Part shown: piece by piece, positions 9,345-17,687 of the stretch | Numbering within the stretch: the stretch's first letter is position 1 | Layout: each line of letters begins with the position of its first letter | Origin: Lachnospiraceae bacterium | Lineage (GTDB): Bacteria; Bacillota; Clostridia; Lachnospirales; Lachnospiraceae | DNA: 64,000 bases | Assembly (NCBI GenBank): GCA_015057375.1 | Contig: SVEM01000002.1 | Span: forward strand, 62,001-126,000 | Direction: 5' to 3' | Made by a program: the position numbers and the translations under genes | The notes under the pieces: generated by a model | What the model was told of the DNA's origin: nothing | Seen by the model: only the letters and a program-made list of their open reading frames with translations | Databases searched by the model: none

Positions 9345-11609
9345 CTATTCTGATTCTATTGCCTGTGGCATCGGTGTTTCTGCCTCAGGCTGCCTCGTAA
9401 CTTCCGGCACCGCCGTAGCCGGAACATCTGATGGTTTAGGAGCATCCGTAACCTGTACCTGCGGAACATCCGTAACCTGTGGAACTACATCCGGCACCTG
9501 GACCGGCATATCTGTCGGAGGATATGTCGGATAAGTATTCGAATCAACATCCGGTTGAATAGTCTCCATCGGTTCTTCGGTAGGCTCAGGCGACTCTGTC
9601 GGCTCATAAACCGATGAGTACTCTGACTTCGGAAACTCTTTATCAGGAAGTCCTTCATGTATATTCTGCATAAAAGCCTTCCATATATAAAGCGGATAGG
9701 TATTACCAAGCAGATTACTTATTGATTTCGGCGTATCGCATCCCACCCATATTACCGTTGTATAATAAGGTGTATATCCTGCAAACCATCCGTCCTTCTG
9801 CTCATTTGTCGTGCCTGTTTTTCCTGCACATGACATTCCTGAGAGTGCATGCCCAGCTGCGGTTCCCTTTGTAAGAACTCCCTGCATTACATCGGTAAGG
9901 GCCTTTGCGGTTTCCGCGGTATATACCTCTTTCTCATCAAATATCGTATCATTAAGAATCTTGTTGCCTTCTGAATCGGTAATCGCCATGATACATGTCG
10001 GCTCACGGAATACACCTTCATTTTCAAGTGCCGCATACGCAGAGGCAAGCTCTACCGGACTTACTCCGTTTGTAAGGCCGCCAAGTGACGCCGCAAGAGT
10101 ATAATCTCCCGGCACAAGCTTTGAAAAATTCATGTCGGTAAGATATGAAAGACATTTCTTAGGTGAAATTTCATTAAACAGATTCCACGCTATCGTATTA
10201 ATCGAACGTTCTACCGCTGTTCTTAACGAAACATTTCCCATATATTTGCCATTAGAGTTTTTCGGTCCATCCTTTACAGGCTCATCCTTCATCATACTTA
10301 CCGGCGTATATCCGTTATCAAATGCCGGTCCGTATACAGCAATCGGCTTTATCGCGCTTCCCGGCTGTCTGTAACTCTGATATGCGCGGTTTAATGTGTA
10401 TCCGGTTATCTGAGACTGGCTTCTTCCGCCCACTACGGCAACCACTTTTCCGTTTGCATTGTCAATACATACTCCGGCTCCCTGGAATTCAAACATTCCG
10501 TCTTCGCCTTTTTCCTTATTGTCTGCAAGCTTCTCATTTATAGATGCCTGTAAAAGCTTCTGTTTTTCTCTGTCAATCGAAGTAAATATTCTGTAGCCTT
10601 CTCTGTACATGCTCTGCTGACACTGGGTATACATCTCATTGTAAGCTTCCATATACTCCTCGTCGTCAGATATGTTTACATCATAACGGAACTCAAATCC
10701 GGACTGCTTCATAAGCGCACGGACGGCACAGTGCATAACATAAGTTTCAATATAATTACGCACTTTCTGCTTCGGAACATCGAGAACAATCTCCTCTTCG
10801 CATGCCGCCTTGTATTCCTCAACCGTTATCATTCCCTGACCATGCATCTGCTCAAGAATTCTCTTTTGGCGGGCAAGTGTATTGTCATAATTTTCTATCG
10901 GGTCATATCTTGTCGGACTGTTCGGAATGGAACATACAAATGCGACCTCCGCCAGGCTGAGCTTATTACAGCTCTTACTGAAATATCCTCTGCTTGCCGC
11001 TTCAATTCCATAATATCCGTTTGCATAATAAATATTATTCAGATAAAACTCCATGATTTCATCTTTACTGTATTTCTTTTCAAGCTCAAGTGCGATAAAC
11101 ATCTCTTTTATCTTTCTTGACCATTCTTTTGCATGATTAAGAAAAACGTTTCTGGCAAGCTGCTGTGTTATCGTACTTCCTCCGCGCCTGAGTTCTCCGT
11201 TATTTCTCACCAGCGAAACAACGGCTGCACCTATCGCCTTTATGTCAATTCCGTTATGGGAACGGAACTTCCTGTCTTCTGTTGCAATCATCGCATCAAC
11301 GGCTGCTTTAGGAATCGTATTAATATCCACATAATACATATCCTTCTCGCCTGTAAGTGTGGCAAGCTGCTTGCCGTTTACATCATATACAATTGAAGTT
11401 TCCGACGCACGAAATGTATCCTTTGTCGACTCCGCAACAAGAGTAACGGCATTGTTCTTTGCCTCTGCCAGATTATCCCCGTACTTAACATATAATAATA
11501 ATGTGACAATCAGTGCCAATATAAGAAAAATAAACAGGCTTGTTTTAAGAATAAATCTTCTCTTCTTTTGTTTATTACTAAGACGCTTCTTAGTTTTTTT
11601 CCTTGACAT
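9345..11609 (-). CDS. Class A penicillin-binding protein 1A
   Basis: 754 residues; bifunctional peptidoglycan glycosyltransferase/transpeptidase. Lys-rich cytoplasmic start, membrane helix (about 20-42), GT51 domain (about 85-260) with catalytic ATEDRKF at about 109-115 and GGSTITQQLARN, then a transpeptidase domain with SAIK (Ser418), SIN (about 469) and KTGT (597-600). The tail of about 90 residues is rich in Pro, Thr, Glu and Val and probably spans the wall. ATG start with GAAGGTG SD. It is monocistronic and divergent from the riboswitch-queT unit. Confidence 0.95.
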   Translation of the reverse strand: MSRKKTKKRLSNKQKKRRFILKTSLFIFLILALIVTLLLYVKYGDNLAEAKNNAVTLVAESTKDTFRASETSIVYDVNGKQLATLTGEKDMYYVDINTIPKAAVDAMIATEDRKFRSHNGIDIKAIGAAVVSLVRNNGELRRGGSTITQQLARNVFLNHAKEWSRKIKEMFIALELEKKYSKDEIMEFYLNNIYYANGYYGIEAASRGYFSKSCNKLSLAEVAFVCSIPNSPTRYDPIENYDNTLARQKRILEQMHGQGMITVEEYKAACEEEIVLDVPKQKVRNYIETYVMHCAVRALMKQSGFEFRYDVNISDDEEYMEAYNEMYTQCQQSMYREGYRIFTSIDREKQKLLQASINEKLADNKEKGEDGMFEFQGAGVCIDNANGKVVAVVGGRSQSQITGYTLNRAYQSYRQPGSAIKPIAVYGPAFDNGYTPVSMMKDEPVKDGPKNSNGKYMGNVSLRTAVERSINTIAWNLFNEISPKKCLSYLTDMNFSKLVPGDYTLAASLGGLTNGVSPVELASAYAALENEGVFREPTCIMAITDSEGNKILNDTIFDEKEVYTAETAKALTDVMQGVLTKGTAAGHALSGMSCAGKTGTTNEQKDGWFAGYTPYYTTVIWVGCDTPKSISNLLGNTYPLYIWKAFMQNIHEGLPDKEFPKSEYSSVYEPTESPEPTEEPMETIQPDVDSNTYPTYPPTDMPVQVPDVVPQVTDVPQVQVTDAPKPSDVPATAVPEVTRQPEAETPMPQAIESE

Positions 11610-11657
11610 CCTATCACCTTCATTTCCTTAATTATTTAAGTTATAGTAACATTTCCC

Positions 11658-11686
11658 TTGCATATATTCAAGAAAAAAGGTAATAT
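11658..11686 (+). promoter_or_regulatory. Probable sigma-A promoter of the queT unit
   Basis: TTGCAT (11658-11663), a 17-base spacer and TAATAT (11681-11686). The predicted start at about 11693 places transcription just ahead of the preQ1 riboswitch. Neither box is a perfect match. Confidence 0.5.
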
Positions 11687-11699
11687 ATCAAATGCAAAA

Positions 11700-11742
11700 A
11701 GTGAGTTCGAAACCTTCCTCACTATAAACAAAACTAAAGGAG
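11700..11742 (+). promoter_or_regulatory. preQ1-I riboswitch upstream of queT
   Basis: P1 stem GTGAG (11701-11705) with CTCAC (11718-11722) encloses a C-rich loop TTCGAAACCTTC and is followed by the A-rich tail TATAAACAAAACTAAAGGAG. This matches the compact type I preQ1 aptamer (H-type pseudoknot formed by the loop and the ACTAA tail). The SD AAAGGAG at 11736-11742 is the 3' edge of the pseudoknot, so ligand binding should block translation of the transporter. The ligand fits the downstream gene. Confidence 0.85.
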
Positions 11743-11750
11743 AATGAAAA

Positions 11751-12242
11751 ATGAATACTAAAACAAAATTTATTACACACGCGGCCATTATTGCGGCAAT
11801 TTATGTAATTCCGAATCTTGTTATGACCATTAACCTTACCGGCGGTATAATTCAGTGCAGGGTGGCTGAAGCATTTACAATTCTTCCGATATTTACACCG
11901 GCAGCAGTACCGGGATTATTTGTCGGATGCCTTTTGTCAAATTTGCTTATGGGCGCAGCCTTATATGATGTAATATTCGGAAGCTTAGCGACGCTCCTTG
12001 GTGCCATCGGCACATATGCACTCAGGGATAATCCTTATCTTTCCGTTATCTCGCCTATTACTGCCAATACGATTATTATTCCGTTTATATTAAAATATAC
12101 TTACGGATTCGGAGAAAGTATTCCGTTTATCATGCTTATGATATTTATCGGAGAGGTAATAAGCTGTGGTGTTTTAGGAATTATTTTATACAAAGCCATG
12201 CAAAAATCAGAAAACACATGGTATAGTCTTTTTAAATATTGA
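11751..12242 (+). CDS. queT: Queuosine precursor ECF transporter S-component
   Basis: 163 residues with five or six membrane helices and no soluble domain. TGGIIQCRVAEAFTILPIFTP and LYDVIFGSLATLLGA are characteristic of the QueT family, the substrate-binding subunit that works with the shared ECF module to import preQ1 or preQ0 for tRNA queuosine. The length is normal. The ATG follows the riboswitch-held SD. It is followed after 32 bases by the VanY-type gene, which may be co-transcribed. Confidence 0.9.
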   Translation: MNTKTKFITHAAIIAAIYVIPNLVMTINLTGGIIQCRVAEAFTILPIFTPAAVPGLFVGCLLSNLLMGAALYDVIFGSLATLLGAIGTYALRDNPYLSVISPITANTIIIPFILKYTYGFGESIPFIMLMIFIGEVISCGVLGIILYKAMQKSENTWYSLFKY

Positions 12243-12274
12243 TTTACTGTTAAGATAAATAATTGGAGGAACCT

Positions 12275-13111
12275 ATGAAGAAGCTTTTAATGCTTGTCTT
12301 CGGAATTGTTGTTTTATTTTTAATAATATACATACCGTTTTTCGCCGACAAAGATTCCGCTTCAGGTAACGAAAATGAAGAATATGAATATGAATACTAT
12401 TATAACGATTCTTCTAACGGAGGCGAAATTATGGACGAAACCCAGTCTCAGACCGTATCAGGCGATATGTCAGCCCCGGGAATTGATGTCAATCCCGACA
12501 GCTACACCGTATTTGTAAACAAAGAATACGGGTTGCCGGAGGACTATGTTCCGGATGATCTTATGGTGCCGGATATACGTTTTTACGGTGGATTTTCCGA
12601 AGAAAAAAGCTATATGAGAAAAGACGCAGGACTTGCTCTTGAGAAAATGTTTTCCGATGCAGAAAAAGAGGGCATGATACTATACGGAATTTCAGGATAC
12701 CGTTCTTATGAACGCCAGAAAGAGATATACAGTAAAAATGTCACCATGCACGGAAGCACAGAAACCAACAAGGTCTCTGCAGAGCCCGGACACAGCGAGC
12801 ACCAGACCGGTCTTACTATTGATATTTCAATAGCAGAACTTACAGGCTCTCTTTTAGAAGAGTTTGGCAACACCGAAGAAGGTATATGGGTTAAAGAAAA
12901 CTGCAGCAAATATGGCTACATTATCCGTTATCCGAAAAATAAGGAAAAGGTTACCGGATATTCATACGAACCGTGGCATTTAAGATATGTGGGTCCTGAA
13001 ATGGCCGAATATCTTACAGAAAACAAGCTTACATTAGAAGAATATTTTAACTATATACCAATATCTGCATATACCGACTCGATTATATCGGATGTACAGA
13101 TCATTCCTTAA
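12275..13111 (+). CDS. D-alanyl-D-alanine carboxypeptidase, M15B/VanY family
   Basis: 278 residues from ATG 12275 (GGAGG SD); the ORF-track TTG lies inside the SD. An N-terminal membrane anchor (5-24) is followed by an acidic Glu/Tyr/Asn linker and the M15 zinc peptidase domain (about 110-260). YRSYERQ, SEHQTGLTIDIS and EPWHLRYVG give the SxHxxGxxxD and ExxH metal and catalytic residues. It trims the terminal D-Ala of peptidoglycan peptides outside the cell. No van regulators or ligases are adjacent, so it is a housekeeping carboxypeptidase rather than a resistance gene. Confidence 0.88.
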   Translation: MKKLLMLVFGIVVLFLIIYIPFFADKDSASGNENEEYEYEYYYNDSSNGGEIMDETQSQTVSGDMSAPGIDVNPDSYTVFVNKEYGLPEDYVPDDLMVPDIRFYGGFSEEKSYMRKDAGLALEKMFSDAEKEGMILYGISGYRSYERQKEIYSKNVTMHGSTETNKVSAEPGHSEHQTGLTIDISIAELTGSLLEEFGNTEEGIWVKENCSKYGYIIRYPKNKEKVTGYSYEPWHLRYVGPEMAEYLTENKLTLEEYFNYIPISAYTDSIISDVQIIP

Positions 13112-13137
13112 TACACATACAATACAAGGAGAAAAAC

Positions 13138-13866
13138 ATGAGAACAGTACTTATCGTTTTATCGCTGATAATTATATCTGTAATCAGCATACCGTTATAT
13201 CTGGTTACATTTATAATAAGCAAGTTTAATCCTATGAAAAGTCATATGTTTGCACAGAAAATAGTAAGTCTCGCATTTAAATTATGGCTTTTCATTGCCG
13301 GAACTAAATATGAGATATACGGCCTTGAGAAAATTCCGAAAGACGAAGCTGTTATGTATGTATGCAATCACCGTTCATTTTTTGACATTATACTGAGCTA
13401 TGCATACATGCCGGGACCTACATCCTATGTTTCCAAGCAGTCTATTAAAAAAATTCCGTGTGTAGGCCAGTGGATGTATTTTCTTTCATGTTTATTCCTT
13501 GACAGGGACGATATAAAAAGCGGTCTGCAGATGATAAAAGACTGTATCGCACTCATTCAAAAAGGCTATTCCGTATACATCGCGCCGGAAGGCACACGAA
13601 ATGTAGAGGACACACTGCTCCCGTTTAAAGAAGGCAGTTTTAAAATTGCGACAAGAACTAATTGCAAAATTGTACCTATATGTTATACTAACACAGAGAA
13701 AATATTTGAAACACATCTTCCTTGGGTCAGACGAACCAAAAATGTTACAATGGAATTCGGAGACCCGGTTGATATTACAGGCATGGAGCGTGACGAATTA
13801 AAAACTCTCGGAGTTCGCCTTAACAATATCATCCAGGAAATGTACAATGAAAGGAGCAACTTATGA
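13138..13866 (+). CDS. plsC: 1-acyl-sn-glycerol-3-phosphate acyltransferase
   Basis: 242 residues. N-terminal membrane helix (about 3-28) and a PlsC domain with NHRSFFD (HX4D: His78, Asp83) and the acyl-acceptor motif PEGTR (about 151). It makes phosphatidic acid from lysophosphatidic acid at the inner membrane face. SD AAGGAG. It overlaps the next gene by 4 bases (ATGA), implying translational coupling. This intact copy contrasts with the broken PlsC-like gene at 37.6-38.1 kb, which belongs to a different subfamily. Confidence 0.92.
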   Translation: MRTVLIVLSLIIISVISIPLYLVTFIISKFNPMKSHMFAQKIVSLAFKLWLFIAGTKYEIYGLEKIPKDEAVMYVCNHRSFFDIILSYAYMPGPTSYVSKQSIKKIPCVGQWMYFLSCLFLDRDDIKSGLQMIKDCIALIQKGYSVYIAPEGTRNVEDTLLPFKEGSFKIATRTNCKIVPICYTNTEKIFETHLPWVRRTKNVTMEFGDPVDITGMERDELKTLGVRLNNIIQEMYNERSNL

Positions 13867-14372
13867 TAAACAATACATTTTTACCGGTCATTCTTGCATG
13901 GCATCCCGTACTTATTGTCTTACTTATTATACTCGGAGTTCTTCTTGCAGTTCTTATAGCACTCAGTATCGTAGGAAGAAAGATGCAGAAAAAGCAGGAA
14001 GCCAACGAAGCAACAATGAAGCAATCCTCACAGGTTATGTCAATGCTCATTATTGATAAGAAGCGTCTCAAGCTTAAAGAAGCAGGACTTCCACAGATTG
14101 TTATGGATCAGACTCCAAAGTATATGCGCAGAGCTAAGCTTCCTATCGTAAAGGCAAGAGTTGCCGGCAGAACAATGAACTTTATATGCGACCAGAAGAT
14201 ATTCCCTGTACTTCCTGTTAAAAAAGAAGTAAAAGCAGTTATAAGCGGAATTTACATTATGGATATCAAGAGTTCACGTAACAACCTCGAGACTCCTTCT
14301 AAAACAAAAGTCGGAAGACTTGAACGTCTTAGAATGAAGGCTCAGAAAACACTTGATGCTAATAAGAAGTAA
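13863..14372 (+). CDS. Conserved membrane-anchored protein, function unknown
   Basis: 169 residues. One N-terminal membrane helix (about 12-37) is followed by a basic, soluble domain with SMLIIDKKRLKLKEAGLP and TPKYMRRAKLPIVKARV, which I recognise as conserved across Clostridia without a name. The domain faces the cytoplasm if positive-inside applies. Its start overlaps the plsC stop, so a link to membrane lipid synthesis is possible but unproven. The strong terminator just after it ends the queT-to-here unit. Confidence 0.7.
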   Translation: MINNTFLPVILAWHPVLIVLLIILGVLLAVLIALSIVGRKMQKKQEANEATMKQSSQVMSMLIIDKKRLKLKEAGLPQIVMDQTPKYMRRAKLPIVKARVAGRTMNFICDQKIFPVLPVKKEVKAVISGIYIMDIKSSRNNLETPSKTKVGRLERLRMKAQKTLDANKK

Positions 14373-14375
14373 AAA

Positions 14376-14441
14376 ACATCTCCATATTTTGCTACGGGTT
14401 TTGCTTTCGCAAAAATAACGCAAAATATGGAGATATTTTTT
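14376..14441 (+). terminator. Strong intrinsic terminator
   Basis: ATCTCCATATTTTGC (14378-14392) pairs perfectly with GCAAAATATGGAGAT (14420-14434). The loop itself contains a TTTTGC/GCAAAA hairpin, and a run of Ts follows. Confidence 0.92.
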
Positions 14442-14482
14442 ATATAAATAAGGCTTCGCATGAGTGGCAATTCTTGTCCGGT

Positions 14483-14602
14483 CTATTCTTTCAAATACAA
14501 CGGCTGAAATATCATTCGCGGATATCTTTCCATAAGAAACTCATGCCGCCTATTATAATACCGGTATGAATTATCTTGTTGTGAACATCCTAACCCAAGC
14601 TC
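14483..14602 (-). other. Possible gene remnant, 39-codon open frame without a start
   Basis: The minus strand directly past the DUF1934 stop, in another frame, reads ELGLGCSQQDNSYRYYNRRH and on to PLYLKE before TAG at 14483. No ATG, GTG or TTG in the right place and no SD is seen. The composition looks protein-like, but I do not recognise it and the piece is short. Nothing else is seen in 14442-14601. Confidence 0.25.
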
Positions 14603-15033
14603 TACAAATCCCCATACTCCGAAGCAATTCTAATTGCCACATTACAATCGGACACATATGAGTAATTGATATCCATCGAATAATCTATATCTATCCGGAC
14701 AGATTTTTCAGTCTCAATAATATCCATCTTTTTTGTATTAAATCCAACCAGCATATTGCCGAACAATGTTTTATAACTGCTTGTACAATACTTGTCTCTT
14801 TCAAATACAAGACAGGTGTTCATGCCTGCTGTGTTTCTGCTTATCTCTATTCTGTTATCGTCGTATTTGAGCATACATTTGATAACTTCATTACTTTCGT
14901 CCAGCTCTTCATAGCTTACATATGTTTTGCCGTTTCTTTTATAGAATTTCCCTTTTGATATAACTTCTACCGCATCATTTTCCGGAAGCGTTATCTGAAT
15001 ACCTTTTATGGAAATAAATATATCTTTATTCAT
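14602..15033 (-). CDS. DUF1934 (YwiB-like) beta-barrel protein
   Basis: 143 residues, no signal peptide or membrane segment. It reads as a series of beta strands with MKYDDNRIEISR and MLVGFNTKKMDI, the pattern of DUF1934, a small calycin-like barrel of unknown function found next to cell-wall or argS genes in Firmicutes. SD AGAGGAT. It follows murI by 22 bases on the same strand and is probably the last gene of a ddl-murI-DUF1934 unit. Confidence 0.8.
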   Translation of the reverse strand: MNKDIFISIKGIQITLPENDAVEVISKGKFYKRNGKTYVSYEELDESNEVIKCMLKYDDNRIEISRNTAGMNTCLVFERDKYCTSSYKTLFGNMLVGFNTKKMDIIETEKSVRIDIDYSMDINYSYVSDCNVAIRIASEYGDL

Positions 15034-15055
15034 TTTTATCCTCTTTTTCCTGTAA

Positions 15056-15865
15056 TTACTCCGAATACTGCTCCATATTTACACATTCCACATAGTCAAC
15101 ACTGCATGGAAGTATTCCAAGGGCAAATGTACGGAACTTGCTTACGCTGTCGCTGACATAAAACTTATGCTCCGCCTTTCTGTTCTCTGCGGAAAGTCCG
15201 TTATCAACCAGCACCTTCTCAAGTGCTTTTGCAGTCTCATAAGCCGGATTAATAAGCGTAACATCATCGCCTACCACTTTCTGGATAGTCCTTCTTATAA
15301 GCGGATAATGTGTACAGCCAAGCACAAGTGTATCAATGTCATATGACATAAGGTCATGCAGATATCTGTCCGCAATCTCGTATGTAACAGAATCATACAG
15401 CCAGCCCTCTTCCACCAGCGGAACAAAAAGCGGGCATGCTTTGGAAAATACCTGAAGCTCAGGATTAATTCCTTTAAGGACTTTTGCATATGTATCACTC
15501 ATTACGGTTCCTTCTGTTGCAATGATTCCGATACGTCCGTTTACGGTTGTCTTGTTGGCTGCGTATGCACCAGGATCAACAACACCGATAATCGGAATAT
15601 CTGTTTCTTTGCTTATTTCAGGAAGCGCAAATGCACTTGCCGTATTGCAGGCCACAACAATCGCCTTAACATCTTTAGTTTTAAGAAATCTTATAATCTG
15701 CTCTGAAAACTTCGTTACGGTTTCTTTGGATTTGCTGCCGTAAGGAACTCTTGCGGTATCGCCGAAATATACGATACTCTCATTTGGCAGCTGTCTCATT
15801 ATTTCCCTTGCTACCGTAAGTCCTCCGACACCTGAGTCGAATACTCCTATAGGTGAATTATTCAT
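15056..15865 (-). CDS. murI: Glutamate racemase
   Basis: Start taken at MNNSPIGVFDSGVGGL (ATG 15865, GAGGT SD), not the ORF-track start inside ddl. 269 residues, the usual size. It interconverts L- and D-glutamate for peptidoglycan. VVACNTASA (Cys73) and LGCTHYP (Cys184) provide the two catalytic cysteines; FDSGVGGL and PYG loops are typical. It lies 7 bases after ddl, so D-Glu and D-Ala-D-Ala supply are co-expressed. Confidence 0.96.
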   Translation of the reverse strand: MNNSPIGVFDSGVGGLTVAREIMRQLPNESIVYFGDTARVPYGSKSKETVTKFSEQIIRFLKTKDVKAIVVACNTASAFALPEISKETDIPIIGVVDPGAYAANKTTVNGRIGIIATEGTVMSDTYAKVLKGINPELQVFSKACPLFVPLVEEGWLYDSVTYEIADRYLHDLMSYDIDTLVLGCTHYPLIRRTIQKVVGDDVTLINPAYETAKALEKVLVDNGLSAENRKAEHKFYVSDSVSKFRTFALGILPCSVDYVECVNMEQYSE

Positions 15866-15872
15866 ATGTACC

Positions 15873-16955
15873 TCATTTCTTTCTTGCAAAACGACATTCT
15901 GCTGACTCAATAAGCTTTGAAACAAGTGCTTTACGGTCTATTCCTTTTGCTTCCCAAAGCATTGGATACATGCTTATCTCGGTAAAGCCCGGAAGTGTAT
16001 TTATCTCATTAAATATAATTCTGTCCGTTTTATTTTCAACAAAAAAGTCAACTCTTGACAGTCCTTTTCCTGATATGGCACGGAATATGTCCGCGGCAAA
16101 TTTTCTTACATTATCTACAACTTCTGCAGGAAGGTCCGGGTCAATAACTGTCTTTGACTCTTCATTATTATATTTTGCATCAAAGTCATAAAACTCTGCT
16201 GCCGCCAAAATCTCTCCGAGTCCTGATGCCTTAACGTCTCCATCTCCGAGCACGGCGCACTCAATCTCCCTGCCGTATATAGCTTCTTCCACAAGGATTC
16301 TGTCATCATGCAAAAGTGCCTCTGAAAGCGCAGCATAAAGCTCCTCTCTTGTGGACGCCTTGGATACTCCCATGGAAGAACCTGCATTAGACGGTTTAAC
16401 AAAAACAGGATATCCAAGCTCACTCTCAATACGGCCTGCCTTCTCAGTCAGATCTGAAAAATCTTCCTTAAATACGGCAACATATCTTGCCTGATCTATA
16501 TGTCCGAGAGATTCAACAACCTTTTTTGTAGTAAGCTTATCCATGCCCACTGAAGATGCAAGCACTCCGCATCCTACATACGGAATTCCTGCCATCTCAA
16601 ATACTCCCTGTATGGTTCCGTCTTCTCCGTATAAACCGTGAAGTACCGGAAAAATAACATCCACATGCTTTACATAATAAGGATTCTCCTTATCATTCTT
16701 ATTATGTACCAAAACTCCCTGTGTATATTTGTCCGGAAGTATAACTGCTTCAATATCTCCATTTGCAAAACTTCCGTCTTTTATACATGACACGTCATCA
16801 ACAAGCAACCATCTTCCGTCCTTGGTAATGCCGATGAGCATAACATCATATATATCCCTGTCAATATTATTAATAACTGTCGTAGCTGAAATGCACGATA
16901 CGTCATGCTCTGATGATTCTCCTCCGAAAATGACGCATACAAGCTTCTTATTCAT
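15873..16955 (-). CDS. ddl: D-alanine--D-alanine ligase
   Basis: 360 residues, ATP-grasp fold. FGGESSEHDVS near the N-terminus, KPSNAGSSMGVS, the omega-loop FYDFDAKY (Lys-Tyr as in D-Ala-specific enzymes rather than the His of D-lactate ligases) and FNEINTLPGFT are visible. It joins two D-Ala for the pentapeptide stem. AAGGGGG SD. It heads the ddl-murI-DUF1934 unit and follows spoIIR by 42 bases. Confidence 0.95.
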   Translation of the reverse strand: MNKKLVCVIFGGESSEHDVSCISATTVINNIDRDIYDVMLIGITKDGRWLLVDDVSCIKDGSFANGDIEAVILPDKYTQGVLVHNKNDKENPYYVKHVDVIFPVLHGLYGEDGTIQGVFEMAGIPYVGCGVLASSVGMDKLTTKKVVESLGHIDQARYVAVFKEDFSDLTEKAGRIESELGYPVFVKPSNAGSSMGVSKASTREELYAALSEALLHDDRILVEEAIYGREIECAVLGDGDVKASGLGEILAAAEFYDFDAKYNNEESKTVIDPDLPAEVVDNVRKFAADIFRAISGKGLSRVDFFVENKTDRIIFNEINTLPGFTEISMYPMLWEAKGIDRKALVSKLIESAECRFARKK

Positions 16956-16997
16956 ATGTCAGACAGCCCCCTTTTTAAATTCTCATATGCGGACATT

Positions 16998-17582
16998 TTA
17001 CCACATATCCTTTATCCATTCAACAATGCGGAATTTAATTTTATACTCTTCCTCTTCATTTTCATCCAAATCATTCTCTTCCGGCATAACCTGATACGCC
17101 TCATCCACTATACACAACGACGGAAACATCACGCACCACCAGTTTCTTCCTTTGCCTGCCCCTATTTTCATACGCACTGCATCATACTCGCCCTCCGGAA
17201 AAATGTACTTACCATATATCTTAACCGGAAACCAGCTTTTGCCGATGTCGGCGGTCACATTGTATGCATACCCATTTTCTCCGGCAATTCGTTTTGCCTC
17301 TGTAATATATGTATTCATATTTTTTTGCATATATGCCATCGCATCGGTCTTACAGTTTATCCCTTCCTGCGCCATATCCTCTGCCGCTTTTTTTGATATT
17401 TCATCCTTTATCAATAGCTTAAGCTCCTGGTCCGCTGTATCATCACTGTTTGCCAGAATATGAAAACGCAGTACAGAGTCGGCTATATTTCCTGTGTAAA
17501 TATACTCCTGCGCAGTTGTTTCTCCTCTTTGACAGCCAAGAATCAACTCCACCATAATTATAAACATTATAATCCTTTTCAT
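16998..17582 (-). CDS. spoIIR: Stage II sporulation protein R
   Basis: 194 residues from the ATG at 17582, which gives a signal-peptide-like start MKRIIMFIIMVELILGC; the longer ORF-track form adds an implausible Cys-rich leader without an SD. FHILANSDDTADQELKLLIKD and MKIGAGKGRNWWCVMFPSLC are diagnostic. SpoIIR is made in the forespore and secreted toward the mother cell to trigger SpoIIGA processing of pro-sigma-E. It therefore supports a sporulation programme in this organism. Forespore promoters could not be read confidently. Confidence 0.93.
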   Translation of the reverse strand: MKRIIMFIIMVELILGCQRGETTAQEYIYTGNIADSVLRFHILANSDDTADQELKLLIKDEISKKAAEDMAQEGINCKTDAMAYMQKNMNTYITEAKRIAGENGYAYNVTADIGKSWFPVKIYGKYIFPEGEYDAVRMKIGAGKGRNWWCVMFPSLCIVDEAYQVMPEENDLDENEEEEYKIKFRIVEWIKDMW

Positions 17583-17687
17583 GATCTTCCATCCCTCTTT
17601 TAACAGTTGTTTTACTATCATTCTTGACCGTTGACAACAAAATATACATACGATATCATTGTTGCATATTGCCACGGGAGAAATATT

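Noticed and set aside
12275-16955. Vancomycin-resistance cluster (VanY-like and Ddl-like genes)
   Set aside because: Ddl has the Lys-Tyr omega-loop of D-Ala-specific enzymes and no vanH, vanX, vanR or vanS genes are present; both read as housekeeping.
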